Assembly (NCBI RefSeq): GCF_964204865.1 | Contig: NC_135259.1 | Span: forward strand, 15,262,974 to 15,326,973 | Direction of reading: 5' to 3' | Length of the DNA: 64,000 nt | Source: Styela clava | Lineage: Eukaryota > Chordata > Ascidiacea > Stolidobranchia > Styelidae | In this document: one piece after another, positions 37,701 to 49,583 of the stretch | Layout: the number at the start of each line of letters is the position of its first letter | Numbering within the stretch: the first letter of the stretch is position 1 | Translations under genes and position numbers: made by a program | The notes under the pieces: generated by a model | Told to the model about the DNA's origin: nothing | Database searches by the model: none | What the model saw: the letters and a program-made list of their open reading frames with translations, nothing else

Positions 37701-38713
37701 AAACATGATTAAGCAATTGAGATAAAATTGATTCAGAAAACGTAATAGGATATATACTTGATTTCCATACTCTACAATTTTTTTACTACGTTACTGACTT
37801 TCACGTAAAGTAGAGTGACTTTTATTTTATTATTTCATTTTTATAATATTATTTCATAAAAATCGCGACTCCAAATTCAAACAATTTTACTCCAATTCTT
37901 TTTGTTTAGATTTTGAAAATCGGCTCCAAAATGATCCAAATTTGAAAAATATAACTCCCCAACTAGGAGAGAATTTCTTCCCGGGAGGGAATTAATTCTT
38001 GTATATTCTTTGGTATTTCTAATATTCTGAGGTTTATTTTTGCTAAAATATTAATATATGAAAGCATAATAAACTACTTAAACTGTACAAAAGTGGAGGC
38101 GCGAATTGCACATAACATAATATAGGTTTCCGAAATAGGCGAGGGGATGAATTTTATCAAAAAGCTTGGGACCACAGTTTAAGCCCCACCAATAATAACT
38201 CTTATATTCCATATAATCTTTGTTATCAACAGGGAGAATGAGAAGCGGAAGTATTGTTCTCTTATATACCGGCTACTCAGACTATTACTACGACAGACTA
38301 GTTTACATGGGGACAAACTTAACTGGAGTTGAAGGGGAAGCTAACCTACATTTTCCTGGACTGCACGAGGATACAACTGAATGGCTTGTAAATAACAGAT
38401 GCATTGCGGCTATAGGAATTGACACGCCGAGTATAGATTATGGTCAATCAAAAAATTACCCGTAAGTAATATAATGCTTAAATAAAATGAGCACTTTGAT
38501 TTACACATTCACGAGGAAAACCCAATATCACTCCTTTTCTTTATTTACAGTTCTCATCGAATTTTGTGCAAAAGTGGCATCCCGATCTTCGAAAATGTTG
38601 CCAACCTGAAAAATTTGGCTGATGCTGGCAGAAGCTTCACGGTTATTGCCCTTCCGCTGAAATTAAAAGGGGGGAGCGGATCTCCTGTGCGAATTATAGC
38701 TGCTTTGAACTAA
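34775..38713 (+). CDS. Secreted cyclase-family hydrolase (kynurenine formamidase/isatin hydrolase-like), paralog 1
   Basis: Exons 34775-34850, 35311-35448, 36121-36233, 37504-37633, 38233-38461 and 38551-38713 join in frame to 282 residues. Residues 1-18 (MKFVYLLLISAFISLTTC) are a signal peptide, so secretion or lumenal location is inferred. The cyclase fold (Pfam cyclase, which includes bacterial KynB formamidase and isatin hydrolase) is shown by DLTH (45-48), the metal motif HAGTHMDAPSHF (92-103), the IGRGVLINL strand, GSIVLLYTGY (158-167), HFPGLHE (192-198) and GIDTPSID (214-221). The family hydrolyses amide or lactam bonds using Mn or Zn; the substrate here is unknown. It differs from vertebrate AFMID, which is an alpha/beta hydrolase. 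Start: first ATG after a TATA-like tract, matching the paralog. AATAAA lies at 38800-38805. Intron 3 holds a hAT-like element absent from the paralog. Confidence 0.92.
36576..36928. mobile_element. Non-autonomous hAT-like element in paralog 1 intron 3
   Basis: The left end CAGGGTCGTCCAACCCGTGG and right end GGTTGGACAAAGGTCTG are inverted repeats. GTCAAATT at 36568-36575 and 36929-36936 is a perfect 8-bp TSD. TGGCCCGC motifs are subterminal. It is absent from the corresponding intron of paralog 2, so it arrived after the duplication. Confidence 0.92.
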
Positions 38714-38740
38714 TTGGATCTCTCCTTTTGTTGAAGGACT

Positions 38741-40227
38741 TTATAACAATGTAATTGTCATGTATTCAAGTAATGTTGGCTTACCTATTGCCACAATGAA
38801 ATAAAATTTTATTGTAGCACTAAGACTTTTAGCGCTTTTGTGAAAATAAAATGCTGATTGGATCAATATTTAGCTCATTCTGTGCGGTATGTTTCTAAAA
38901 GTATTTGCTCACCAGGAGCTCATGAATTCAAGTACAGTTGGTCGTTTCGGTTGGATCGGAACTGTATTTTTTCACAAACTATGTATCATCCGAATCATAG
39001 TAATCGTGAAAGTAGCGTGAATCAGTGGCCGATCGAATTGAATTATTAAATTTTTTTTGCATGTCAAACTTTGACATGGGCAAACTATGGCCTGTGGGCC
39101 AAATCCGACCCGTTGGGTACTTCAATCTGGCCCGACTGATGCTAACGCAACCAAACTAAAACCAAATGTTGATGTTTTAGGTGAAAAATAACGCAAGGAA
39201 TATGTTGTCATTAAATTTAGTTTTGGCACGAGGCTTATTTTTGTTCCACTTTTGCTCATGTAACACTGTAAATATTGTTCATAGTATGTGACTTTTTACG
39301 TCAGACTTTTCTGGCCCGCCAGTCTAGGTGGGCCACATTTTGGCCACTTGTCCAAAAACCTTGCCCATCCACCATCACCACTTCCCACCAAATAAATTTT
39401 AGAGCAATCGGAATTTCTACGCGACATAAATGACTGTTCATTCGAGATCTTTTTATTGTTAGGAATCAGGCATTATTTCAAGTCAAGATATATAAGCGCT
39501 TTTAGCTGTCTTTGCATGAAATAACTCTATCTTTTGTAATTCCCTTTTCCTGACTTAACCGGAAACGTAGTACTTTCTAAAGGGAAAATAACAATTCACG
39601 ATAAAATCTGTATCGAATATTTATGAGCGTAAGTCATCGAAACGTTAATATTAAATGTCCATCATTACTTCCATGAGTTAAGATCTTTCCAAATATGGAC
39701 TTTGACATCCTCTTCTGGTAAAAAAAACATATAGTCTTACGTAGACCAGCGTTTTCAGGCCAAGGTGGAATTTTATGTAAACTATTCAAACTGTACACAA
39801 TTCAGAATGTGTAAATTGGGCATATTACTGCTGTTCTCCATTTAAGATTGAAGCAGTTTTCATGCGTATTTTTAATGAGGGAGAAATGAAAAGTGTAAAA
39901 ATATGCAGAGGATGAAATCAAATGAGTGGAAATCACTAACGTTCAGGCTATGTCATAATTTATCATTTCCACGTCACATTATGCCAAATTTGTGAAATTG
40001 GTTCATATCATAGCGATTAAATTCGAAGGATTGCAATTTAATTGAATAGATTTAATTGTAAAAAACAATTTAATTCATTTCGATCGCATGACTGATCGTT
40101 CACGCTATTGCTTACTGTAATTAGGTTAGTATATACATATATATATATGTTATAAGAAAAAAATACAGTTTTGATCCAACCCACACGGCATCAGCGTACT
40201 TGTTGTACTTGAAATAAATTCAATCAA
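38741..40227. other. Spacer of the inverted duplication
   Basis: This is the region between the 3' ends of the two convergent cyclase genes where arm-to-arm similarity fades. It holds the hAT-like relic at 39075-39369, a segment near 39590 similar to 26370, and a short TA run near 40138. I see no gene in it. Confidence 0.55.
39075..39369. mobile_element. Degraded hAT-like element in the spacer
   Basis: The left end CATGGGCAAACTATGGCC and right end AAAAACCTTGCCCATC are imperfect inverted repeats. Internal TGGCCCGAC and CTGGCCCGCCAG motifs fit the GC-rich subterminal pattern. No target duplication is visible and the terminal CAG has changed, so it is old. Confidence 0.55.
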
Positions 40228-40253
40228 ATCCTTCAACAAAAGGAGAGATCCAT

Positions 40254-43200
40254 TTAGTTCAAAGCAGCTATAATTCGCACAGGAGATCCGCTCCCCCCTC
40301 TCAATTTCAGCGGAAGGGCAATCACCTTGAAACCCCTGCCAGCATCAGCCAACTTTTTCAGGTTGGCGACATTTTCGAAGATCGGGATGTCACTCTTGCA
40401 CAAAATTCGATGAGAACTGTAAATCACGAAACGGAGTGATATCGGGTTTTTCTCATGAATGTTTAAATCAAAGTGCTCATTTTATTTGAGCATTATATAA
40501 CTTACGGGTAATTTTTTGATTGACCATAATCCATACTCGGCGTGTCAATTCCTATAGCCGAAATGCATCTGTTATTTACAAGCCATTCAGTTGTATTCTC
40601 GTGCAGTCCAGGAAAATGTAGGTTAGCTTCCCCTTCAGCTCCAGTTAAGTTTGTCCCCATGTAAACTGGTCTGTCGTAGTAATAGTTTGAGTAGCCGGTA
40701 TATAAGAGAACAATACTTCCGCTTCTCATTCTCCCTGTTAGTAACAAAGATTATATAGAAAACATTTGTTAATATTGTTGAGGTTATAGCAATTGTTCCA
40801 AGTTTTTTCTTGAAATTCCACCTTTTGCCCATTTCGAAACCCTTAATTCCCCCCCACTATGCAAAATGTACTTTGTAAATTCAATCTTTAGTGGACTAAC
40901 CATTGTTATGCGCAAATCGCGCCTACACTTTTGTACAGTTTATGTAGTTTATAATGCGTTCTTATATTAATAATATAGCAATAATCAAGAACTTCATAAT
41001 ATTAGAAATACTACAGCAAATACAAGGCTAAATTCCTTCCCGGGAAGGAAATCTTCCCCGATTGGGCTATCGACATACGGTTTGGCGTTTCGAATTTTTG
41101 CCGATATTCGACTCGAACTGGAGCTATATTTTCAAATTTTGAATATCTCGGAGCCGACAGTAAGTAGTAAATTAGTAACGTAGTAATGATATTGTTGAGT
41201 ATTGAATTCACGTATATATCCCGTGACGTTTTCTGAATAAAATTGATGTTTATTAATTTATCACGCCTGAGGCTAATAACAAGATTGTACCAGCACAGGT
41301 TATCGTAACAATTTTTTGTTTACCATGAATTATTTCCCATGCTAATATATCATCGATTGTTACTCTGCCATCCTTTTCATATCTCGTGTTATTTTTCGTC
41401 AAATCAATTAAAACTCCACGACCAATTATTGAATCAAAACCAACTTCGTCTGTCTGTGAAATTGTTTTAAAATATGAAGTTAACAAAAATTTTCACTCAA
41501 ATATATACTAGTTAGTATTAAAAAAAAATGTTTATTTCCATGTGAATTTACCCATAAAAGGAATGATTCGATCATTGAACTGCCTAACGTTAAGTTCAAA
41601 AAATTCAAAAATGGAATATTTCGAAAGTTTTTCTCCTTTAAAATAAACCTTGTTAAAACACAATATTGTTATTTATCGATTTTAATTACTACAATTTCTT
41701 CAAATCGTCTATTTCAAGACCCAAACCTATCTTTCACAAAACGTCCTGTAAGATCCTTCATTGGTACACAATTGTTACAGTTCACTCGAAAACGAGAAAA
41801 TCTTACGAAGTAAGTGTTTTGCGAACACAGTAGGTTTACGCGGAACCCGGGTTTTAAGAGCACTAAATTTCAACATGCTCACTTATGCAAAAACCACACA
41901 AAGCGACTGTAAGGTATTGCCTTTCTTCAAGTTCCCATCAATATGTCCTTTCTGTCTATTATCATTATATTCGCGGAAACATGTGTGGACCAAATGTTTT
42001 CATGTGATCAAGTCTTTCCCAAATTAGTCTCATAAAGGCGTTTTTCAGATATTTTAATTTTTCTCCAAAATTTGTAACACCCCGGGTGTAAACGAACAAA
42101 CTACCAGATTATAGGTTATTTTTCCACAAATTGAAATAATGAGATTTGTCGGCAGAAAAAAATTATGGCTGAGACGACTGACACAGTTTCGTTATGATTT
42201 CTAATTCTAAAGGTACGGTTCCACATCGCCTTCAGGCACAACGCTATGGAGAAGGTAAAAGAAAAATCGTTTAATTCTGGCTTAGCAAGTAAAAGCAAAG
42301 TGAGTGACGAGAACAATGAATATAAAGATAACTTCACTTACGTGGCTTTTATCTTCGTAAAAATGGGAAGGTGCATCCATGTGTGTGCCCGAATGCTCAG
42401 GAGTAAAGAATGAATAACTTTGTAGGAAAAATCGGACGGTTGCAGTAATGAATCCTGAAAAATGTTGAAGATAATACAGAAAAGAATAAATATAAAAATT
42501 ATGTAACTTACAGGGAATACTCGCCATATTTTTGCTATAGCAAAATACCGCATATATCAGTGGTTCTCAAACTTTTTTTGCTCGCGGCGCACTGAGCAAA
42601 TAAAAAAAAGTTTGCGGCACACTTGTAAAAAATAAGGTTAGCCATAAACATATTTATTCTGCAAATGTTGATCCGAGGTGTGTGCCTGTTTTGAAAAACA
42701 ATTAAAACGAGGTTCCATCGATCCCTTTTTGCTTTTAATTTTAATCAGAGCAAAAAATCCGTTTTCCCAGAGCCATGGAGATGCAAATGGCTATATTACT
42801 CCGATGAATTTTGCACAGTCAAAAATCGTACATACTTGCTTTCTTGTTAGCCCAACTAAGCGCGCAAGTCAACGTGGTGAAAGATTGACGTCTTGTTTGA
42901 ATATGCATTATAAAATAATAATACAAATATAGCGTGCCAATTAACCTTACTACAACGACAAGGCAAATGCAATGATGTTATCAGTCTAATATTGGATAAA
43001 ACGCACTCCCGTTGAATGCATGCCTATTGCCTATGTGTAATATGAAAAGCTTATTTTTTTAAAATTCCAAAAAGTTCTGCGGCACACCTTAGAATCTCTC
43101 ACGGCACACAAAAATTTACATTACCTATAATTTACTCTTTAAAAATATTAAAGGATATGAATTACGGTTCGACGTACGGTTATCATTCTAGGAGCCATTT

Positions 43201-43868
43201 TATGCTGACACAGAAATTCATCGCTTTTCAGTTGTCTGGAGAGGGCAACAGTTTTGTGTTTTGGCGTCCATATGATTCGGCTTGTGAAATTGCGTGGGTA
43301 GGCTATGTTGCAAATGATATGCCAGGACTATTTTGAACAAAACCAATGATTTATTGCCTGCTGACTGGTCAAAACGAATTCATCATTGGTTGCAAGGTTT
43401 GCTTTCGAACAATTATTTTTGTATTCTGCTGCTCCGTGAATGAATCGCATGTAAGGTTCATTATCTCATAAGAACAAGTCCCCATCGCGCAGTAAAATGA
43501 AAAAAGTACCAATGCAAAAAAATATATTTTGACTGCTGTATACCTTTGAAAACTGTAAACATTTCGTACCCCCTTGTTGCCGTTGGCCAAACAAATGTTC
43601 GCTCGTCCATCACATGTGTGAGATCGACAACATTATTTTTCGTAATTTTGATGTTTAGAATGTCAGGTTTTCTGCGGCATCCTGGAAAATTGAACAATGT
43701 ATAACGTATCAAAATTTGAATGACTAAATTGTAAAGAACTAAAAAGTGTTCAAAAACATGACTGTATATGAAAATAATTTATATACCGTTACCTTGAAGT
43801 ATCCTTGGTTTTTGACATATGGTTAACGAAATAGATGCTGATATCAGAAGTAGATAAACGAACTTCAT
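40254..43868 (-). CDS. Secreted cyclase-family hydrolase, paralog 2
   Basis: Exons, 5' to 3': 43868-43793, 43681-43544, 42454-42342, 41453-41324, 40734-40506 and 40416-40254. Each has exactly the length of its counterpart in paralog 1, giving 282 residues. By hand count about 27 residues differ (roughly 90% identity), with no stop or frameshift. Signal peptide, DLTH, the metal motif (HSGTHMDAPSHF, 92-103), HFPGLHE and GIDTPSMD are kept. Changes cluster at 60-70 (TATRGYEMFTVFK in place of TDGKGYEMFTLFK) and in exon 4, away from the metal ligands, so both copies probably encode active enzymes. The gene converges on paralog 1 across a 1.5-kb spacer. Introns 1-5 align with those of paralog 1. Intron 2 carries a separate insertion at 42559-43120. 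Substrate unknown. Confidence 0.92.
42559..43120. mobile_element. hAT-like insertion or relic in paralog 2 intron 2
   Basis: It starts CAGTGGTTCTCAAACTTTTT with subterminal GCGGCGCACTGAG. The other end near 43078-43110 has GCGGCACACC and ACGGCACAC but no clean terminal repeat. The matching intron of paralog 1 (about 35890-36050) lacks it. Limits are approximate. Confidence 0.6.
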
Positions 43869-46800
43869 TTTATAAATGTCAATCAAACCTAATATAAAGT
43901 CTGATGTATGTTAGAAAAATATTTTATGTGTTTGATAAAAAAATCAATAATCGTCTAAAATGAGCGTGCAACCGATTGATAAAATAATAAATAAATTTTC
44001 TGGCGTTTAACAGAACCCACCAACTGTACGGTTATTGATTAATGCTGTTGAATTTGGTCAGTTTGTCGTTTTAGATGACGGTATTACTAAGGTACATGGT
44101 GCGGTAAGCTGATAGTTTCATATTTCACGTTTGGGAACCAGAAAAACGATTAACAAAGAATTTAGGTTTCGTATTATATAGTCCAGGGATGGTCAACCCA
44201 TATTAGACCGCGATCGACTAAAATCTTCAAAATAGCTCGCGATCGACAGGTCGGTTATAAGGTGACACACAAAAACGAATGAGTACTGAATATTCAGATA
44301 AGTCAGTCAGTCAGTAGTTTATTTTTCACCTGAATGAAAATGCACTCACAGCGAACATAAACTTGAAAAAGAAGTTGAAAATGACATTTCATGGTGAAAG
44401 GTGACGCAAAAAACCAAAGTTGGTTATCGAGCAGCGACACCTGTGATTAGAGTCTAACTTTGATACAAGTTTAATAGAAACAAGACGAACAATATATATA
44501 TATATATTAATATATGAAATATTAACGTCCAAAATTCAAATTTGTTACAGAATAGAGACTCCGGGCACCGTCAAGTACGGGAGGGGTAACCATGGGCAGC
44601 GAACAGCATAACAACGACCAAAGTGAATATCACCATGGCACAGTGACAGGCTGGGTACAGTCATACTGGAAAAGCCATTCGGGAACGGCGTTCAGGTACC
44701 AGTTTTTAAGGGTGCACGTTCTGGTAGTGTACCTAACAAGACAGTTATTAGGTAATACATTTGGAACTATGAGTAACGTCTGAATTGTTAACAGTTTCTT
44801 AATATGGAACCAGTTTCTACTGCACTTCAATTCGGCACTGTGACATGGTTACCGGGACTGGAGTCATTAGAAAAATTATCAGATTCGGAATAGTACATTC
44901 CAATTCTAGAAAGACGAGAAACAAAGGAATAAACAGGTGAAACATCATTCTAGATTGTGGACTAAGAAGTCCTGAGAGTAACATTTAACCAAGCTTACGT
45001 TACACAATCAGATACTCGTGCAACAAATATAGACACCAGATGTGAAAAATAAAATAATAATTCAATCAATACAGAGGAAAATGAACTAACAATAACTAAC
45101 ATTGTTCAAGAGATATCACAATAATAAAATAAATTACAAAAACAGTATAATTAGACATAATACAGTAGGGTTTATAACATATGGTTGCAATGTACCGAAT
45201 ACCTATTGAAACAATTATCTGGCAATTAGGGGTTGGTTCAGTGACCAGGGATCTCGGTTCAAGTGGGCCTATAATAAAGAAACCAGATTATAAATGACCA
45301 GCCAGTGAATTATTTGATTGAGCTCCAGTGGTAGGCAAAAACTCATCCCTTGTAGAATTAGTGGGATGACTGCACACACGCATATAGGGATTTGTTCGAA
45401 AAGAATTGTTTTAAAACAATTGTTTTAAATCGAGTTTTTTTTGCCTGTTTTGTTCAAAATGGCTGTACTATTTGATTTTTTTTTTGTTAAATAGGTTGAA
45501 GTAAAATGGATGTTAAAACTTGCCAAGCGCTTCTTATATGCAATAAAGCTTTCAAAACGCCACAAATATCGATAGAGGCTCATGCACACCATCTCAAGTT
45601 GTAGTTCAGTGGTTGGCGCAGTAAGACGCAACCGATAGGCTATTACGTGAACGACCCTGCTGCGATGAAACTACCTTGCGAAAATTGAAATGCGATCGAA
45701 TAAATGAGTTTGTATAACCTTGAAAAACTCACTTCAACCCTAAAAAACAAAGTATGCTAAGCATAAATTAACCGAACAGTATTAACCGTAACAATGACTT
45801 CATTTTATGAGAAAAATGTCAATACATGACCTCGTTATCCATATTATGGCTTCATAACAGATTAGTTGTGGCGTCTTTGCATCAGAGGACTTACAATTAA
45901 CATAGGCTAGGTTAGGGTGTCTCATCGTTCATATCAGTAGATTATCGCCAATATAAGCATAATTCTTCATTATCGCAACCCACTCGTTTTGCCGAAGGGC
46001 TGCACTTGATCGAGTTGCTTTTGTAGTAGACCCGTGAGCTAATTATGATTTTTCTTACTCAAAACGTCTCTCTGATATCTCGGCTAAACATTCCGGGTAA
46101 AATCTTATGACTTTGGTGGAGATATAAAGTGGAGATAAATGTACGCAATCATAGTGGTAAAAGTCTAAATAAAAAATTTTACTTACATTTTTGAAATTAT
46201 AATTCTGGCTGCGTGTGCAGCTGCCAGAATGCAACGTTTTGGCGTAGTTTCGCGGCGATGCAAGGGGTATTTCAAAGAAAAATACAAAAAATACAGAAAA
46301 ATTTGATTTAAAACAAGCCCTTGTTATAAATAAAATAATATTTTCGAACCGTAAATGTTATATGACTATTCTATCTCCAGCTACAGCATCCTTGCAGTAT
46401 ATGATACGGATCCACTAGCTAACATAAAGACATGAAGGAAAGATCGGGAGTCAGTCTCGCGCAACCCAATTCAAAGTTATGTTATATGCCTGCTCGAACT
46501 TCAGTATCTATTTCACAATTTCCTCCAAGTCCGATTCTTTGTTCGCTTGGAATTAGAAAACATTGGACAATCTGATGCCAATGCTACCGCTGCGAATAAA
46601 TTTATCACACTACAGTTGGAGCGAGACAATTACTTCCGCTTACCGCCTTGATCGACGAACTTGTACGCAGAAGTTATTAAAGAGTCGTTCGTCGGTCAAG
46701 GCCATTGAACTGGAAATACATGGAACGATTTTCTCTCTCGTTTTGCGTTGTCTCAGCGCGGGACAATTTGATCGTCGCCATTTTGGCATTTATGCTTCCT

Positions 46801-46895
46801 AAGTTTCTTCGTGCTGCATCTGTTTTGGCCTGTTTCCATCTATTTTAGTACCCAGTGATATGGATGTATATAAGACACTGACTGGATATTCAAAT

Positions 46896-47397
46896 TAGGG
46901 GTAAGGTTGGGCCCAAAAATTCCAGTCCGACCCGGGCACGTGGGTATTAAACCCGAGCCCGACTAATTATCTTGATTCACCGGATTGCCGATTTCTTTAC
47001 CGGCACTTAAAGAAAAACAGATTGTTGTATGCAACGAATTATAATGATGGTTTGAAATAAATACCCCATTTTACGCAAAACCACTCTTAAAATAAGCCCC
47101 GAAAGTTTTGCAATGGTAAAGTATAGGAAGAATATTTTCGGAGGTCAAAGGTCGGGGAAACGTCCATTACAGCTTCTTCTCTGTTTTATTCAAATTATTT
47201 TACAAAAAGTATTCCTTACTTTAGTATTTACACATAGTTTCAGTATATATATATTTTTTATAAACATAGATTTGTTTAAAAAAAAAAATCAGCGATAGAG
47301 AAGCCCGACCCGAACGTAATGATTGACATTTCAGGCCTGACCCGACCCGAATTTCGGGTCGGGTTCGGGCTTCAGATCTTAGCTCTAATTCAAATAC
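46896..47397. mobile_element. Non-autonomous element with TAG ends and 8-bp TSD
   Basis: The left end TAGGGGTAAGGTTGGGCCC and right end GGGCTTCAGATCTTAGCTCTA are imperfect inverted repeats (TAGxGxTAAG). ATTCAAAT at 46888-46895 and 47398-47405 is a perfect TSD. Repeated CCCGACCCG and its complement make the ends strongly self-complementary. It differs from the CAG-ended elements but has the hAT target length. Confidence 0.8.
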
Positions 47398-47556
47398 AAT
47401 TATATTCAACTCGAGTTAGAAATTTAGAGCCTGATGTGGATTACACAATAGGTATAAAAGGAAACAATTGTTTTTGCCTGATATCTTAAAAAAACAATAA
47501 CCTTCACGGGGAAGATTTCACCCAAGTCTTCGGCTGGGGGCGAAGCGCACTTTAGT

Positions 47557-47758
47557 TGATACTCCCGTAGTGTGTGTATCATAATTTTGGTTTGGCAATA
47601 ATTTTATTCCTTAATTTAGTTCTACTACGAGTTCGGGGACTGTTTGTGTTATCCAAATGAATCCTTCCCATAGGTTTCATTCCCTTCACACAACTTGATG
47701 TAAAGTAGGCGAATAAAATAAGTTACCTCCATACTGGAACACACATTTCTGGAGCTCC
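47557..47758 (+). mobile_element. MITE, GTACTCCC family, inside the 4.27-kb element
   Basis: It is colinear with 15816-16029: TACTCCCGTAGTGTGTG at the left, CTACGAGTTCGGGGACTG and CACAACTTGATGTAAAGTAG in the middle, CATTTCTGGAGCTCC at the right. The GTTAGGG block is altered. Confidence 0.8.
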
Positions 47759-48839
47759 TCCTAGTTCTATTTATATGTATAGCTCGGGTACTACGGAGCC
47801 AGGACACGCAATGATATTGAGATAGCCACGCAAAATACAGGTAAATGAGGGAGCGATTCCGATAAGCCATATTCGTTAATGTTCTGTGGTCGTTGTTGTA
47901 CGTTTTTAACTGATAAGTTGGCAATATTATTAATCCACGACTTAAGGCAAATTGATAAAACAGCCAAAATTAGCACGGTATGGTGGGCTGGGATATATTA
48001 GCGTTTGATACATAATGTGAAACCAATCAAGATCAGGAGAATATGCAAGAAAAATCGACGCAAATAATTGATTTCTGTCAAATCCCATAAGAAATGCATT
48101 ACGCGCCTCGTAGAAGTCGGAAGTCCACATCACTAAAGCGAGAGAGGCTTCAAATTGTCCCGCGGAAATGAGAGAGATTCGCATTATATTATTTATATAT
48201 ATCTGTGGTCAAGGCACCCTTTGCATTTGTTACGCAATAATATATTCTATCCCACCGGTTTGCCCAGACTCAAATACTGTATGTGTGTATCGTATTTTGC
48301 GCTTGTACAGCACTATCTTCTTCCTGTATCAATATTCTTTACAAGCGCTGCATGAAACTGATTCAAGGCAACTTTTTGGTGTATATATTATATTAAATTC
48401 ACTCAATATCGGCGATCGACCGGTCGATCGAGATCGTCGTGTTGGCCATCCCTGATATAGTCCATGAACCCGACAAAATGATTGACATACGGCTTGTTAT
48501 TACAGCATAGAAATGGATTGGAAGTCATATTTACCCTGAGGGCATGAAATCAATTATCACTACATCTTTAGCTTTGCATTGTTGAGTTTATTACGGCGTA
48601 TAACTATTAGCTGAAAAAACACCTTAAAACGACTAGTACTCTAGACCCCAGGTGATCCATTTAATTTAATATGAAAATACCAAACGTTTTTTGTGATACT
48701 CTCGATCGAGATTTGCGAGTGGGCTTTCTTATACAACTTGTTAGGCAATATATACTTGGAACCCAGATTGAAAGTTCACGTATATCCCACCTATTGATAT
48801 CGTAATTATTTGATCCCAGTTGCTCCATATACTCTAATG

Positions 48840-49583
48840 CAGCGTTTCCCAAACTTTTTTGCCACGGAACACTTACACTTTTATCTCGCCTCGCGGAACA
48901 CCAAAAAATGAAAGGGTAAAATTGATAATGAAAAACGGTGTAATGTAGCGGTTCCCAATGGGTTCGCCGTGGCGAGTTGACAAATGCGTAAACAGAATTG
49001 TGTTAAACATACCTAAAATATGATTGAATATTTTACATATATATTGAATTTATTATAAATGTTTTATTTTTCTTAATTTATGGTGGTAATGGTGTGTATA
49101 TAAATTAATAATTTCATTTTACCTTTCTATGTCGTTTACTTCCCATTACGCAGTGTTTGCCTCTAATGTTACGTCTAAAGGAGATAGAATTACTTGCTGC
49201 GATTTCGCGAGCTGCAGAGCTGCAGTTTATTTATCTGCTGAATCGAGTTTAGCAAACATGAGTAATTTTTTTCAGCATTTCAAAGTAAAACCAGGCAGAG
49301 ATGAAAGAAGAAGAATTTACCTTTTGCCTTTATTTTTAGACCTACTTGTTTGTCTATAGCAAAACCAAAAGGATATTGCTGTAAACTTGATAATGAACTT
49401 AACAGTCAAAAAGCTAGGTCGACGATTAACGAAAATGCTACTACCCTACCTTTGTTAGTCCGCTTTAGGACGACGGTGACACGATATTAAACGGTCAGTT
49501 GGGCGACAACTTCACGATTCTTAGATCGCCATGGCGACTAATTTATTATTATTGTTGCGCGGAACACAGTTTGGGAAACGCTA
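48840..49583. mobile_element. hAT-like element, 744-bp relative of 27295-33053
   Basis: The ends CAGCGTTTCCCAAACTTTTT and CACAGTTTGGGAAACGCTA are inverted repeats. Flanks CTCTAATG and CACTACTG match at six of eight positions. Its interior matches the outer layer of the 27295 nest and so shows what that element looked like before the internal insertions. It lies at a different place in the right arm, so the two copies inserted independently. Confidence 0.8.

Larger units (their letters stand above)
26960..38740 (+). repeat. Left arm of a large inverted segmental duplication
   Basis: Blocks here recur in reverse complement and reverse order in 40228-51450: 26960-27020 with about 51365-51445, 27030-27130 with 50100-50200, 27160-27294 with 49920-50055, 34225-34470 with DNA on both sides of the 4.27-kb element (48455-48625 and up to 44183), 34480-34774 with 43869-44120, and the gene 34775-38713 with 40254-43868. 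Insertions at 27295-33887 and 36576-36928 are private to this arm. Boundaries are approximate and the match is weak between about 33900 and 34200. Confidence 0.85.
44184..48454. mobile_element. 4.27-kb hAT-like element without recognisable transposase
   Basis: The left end CAGGGATGGTCAACCC and right end GTTGGCCATCCCTG are inverted repeats, and CGATCGAC occurs just inside both. ATATAGTC at 44176-44183 and 48455-48462 is a perfect 8-bp TSD. The left arm of the duplication has the unoccupied site (about 34421-34428). No frame longer than about 95 codons and no transposase motif is visible. It contains the smaller elements 46896-47397 and 47557-47758. Confidence 0.9.
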
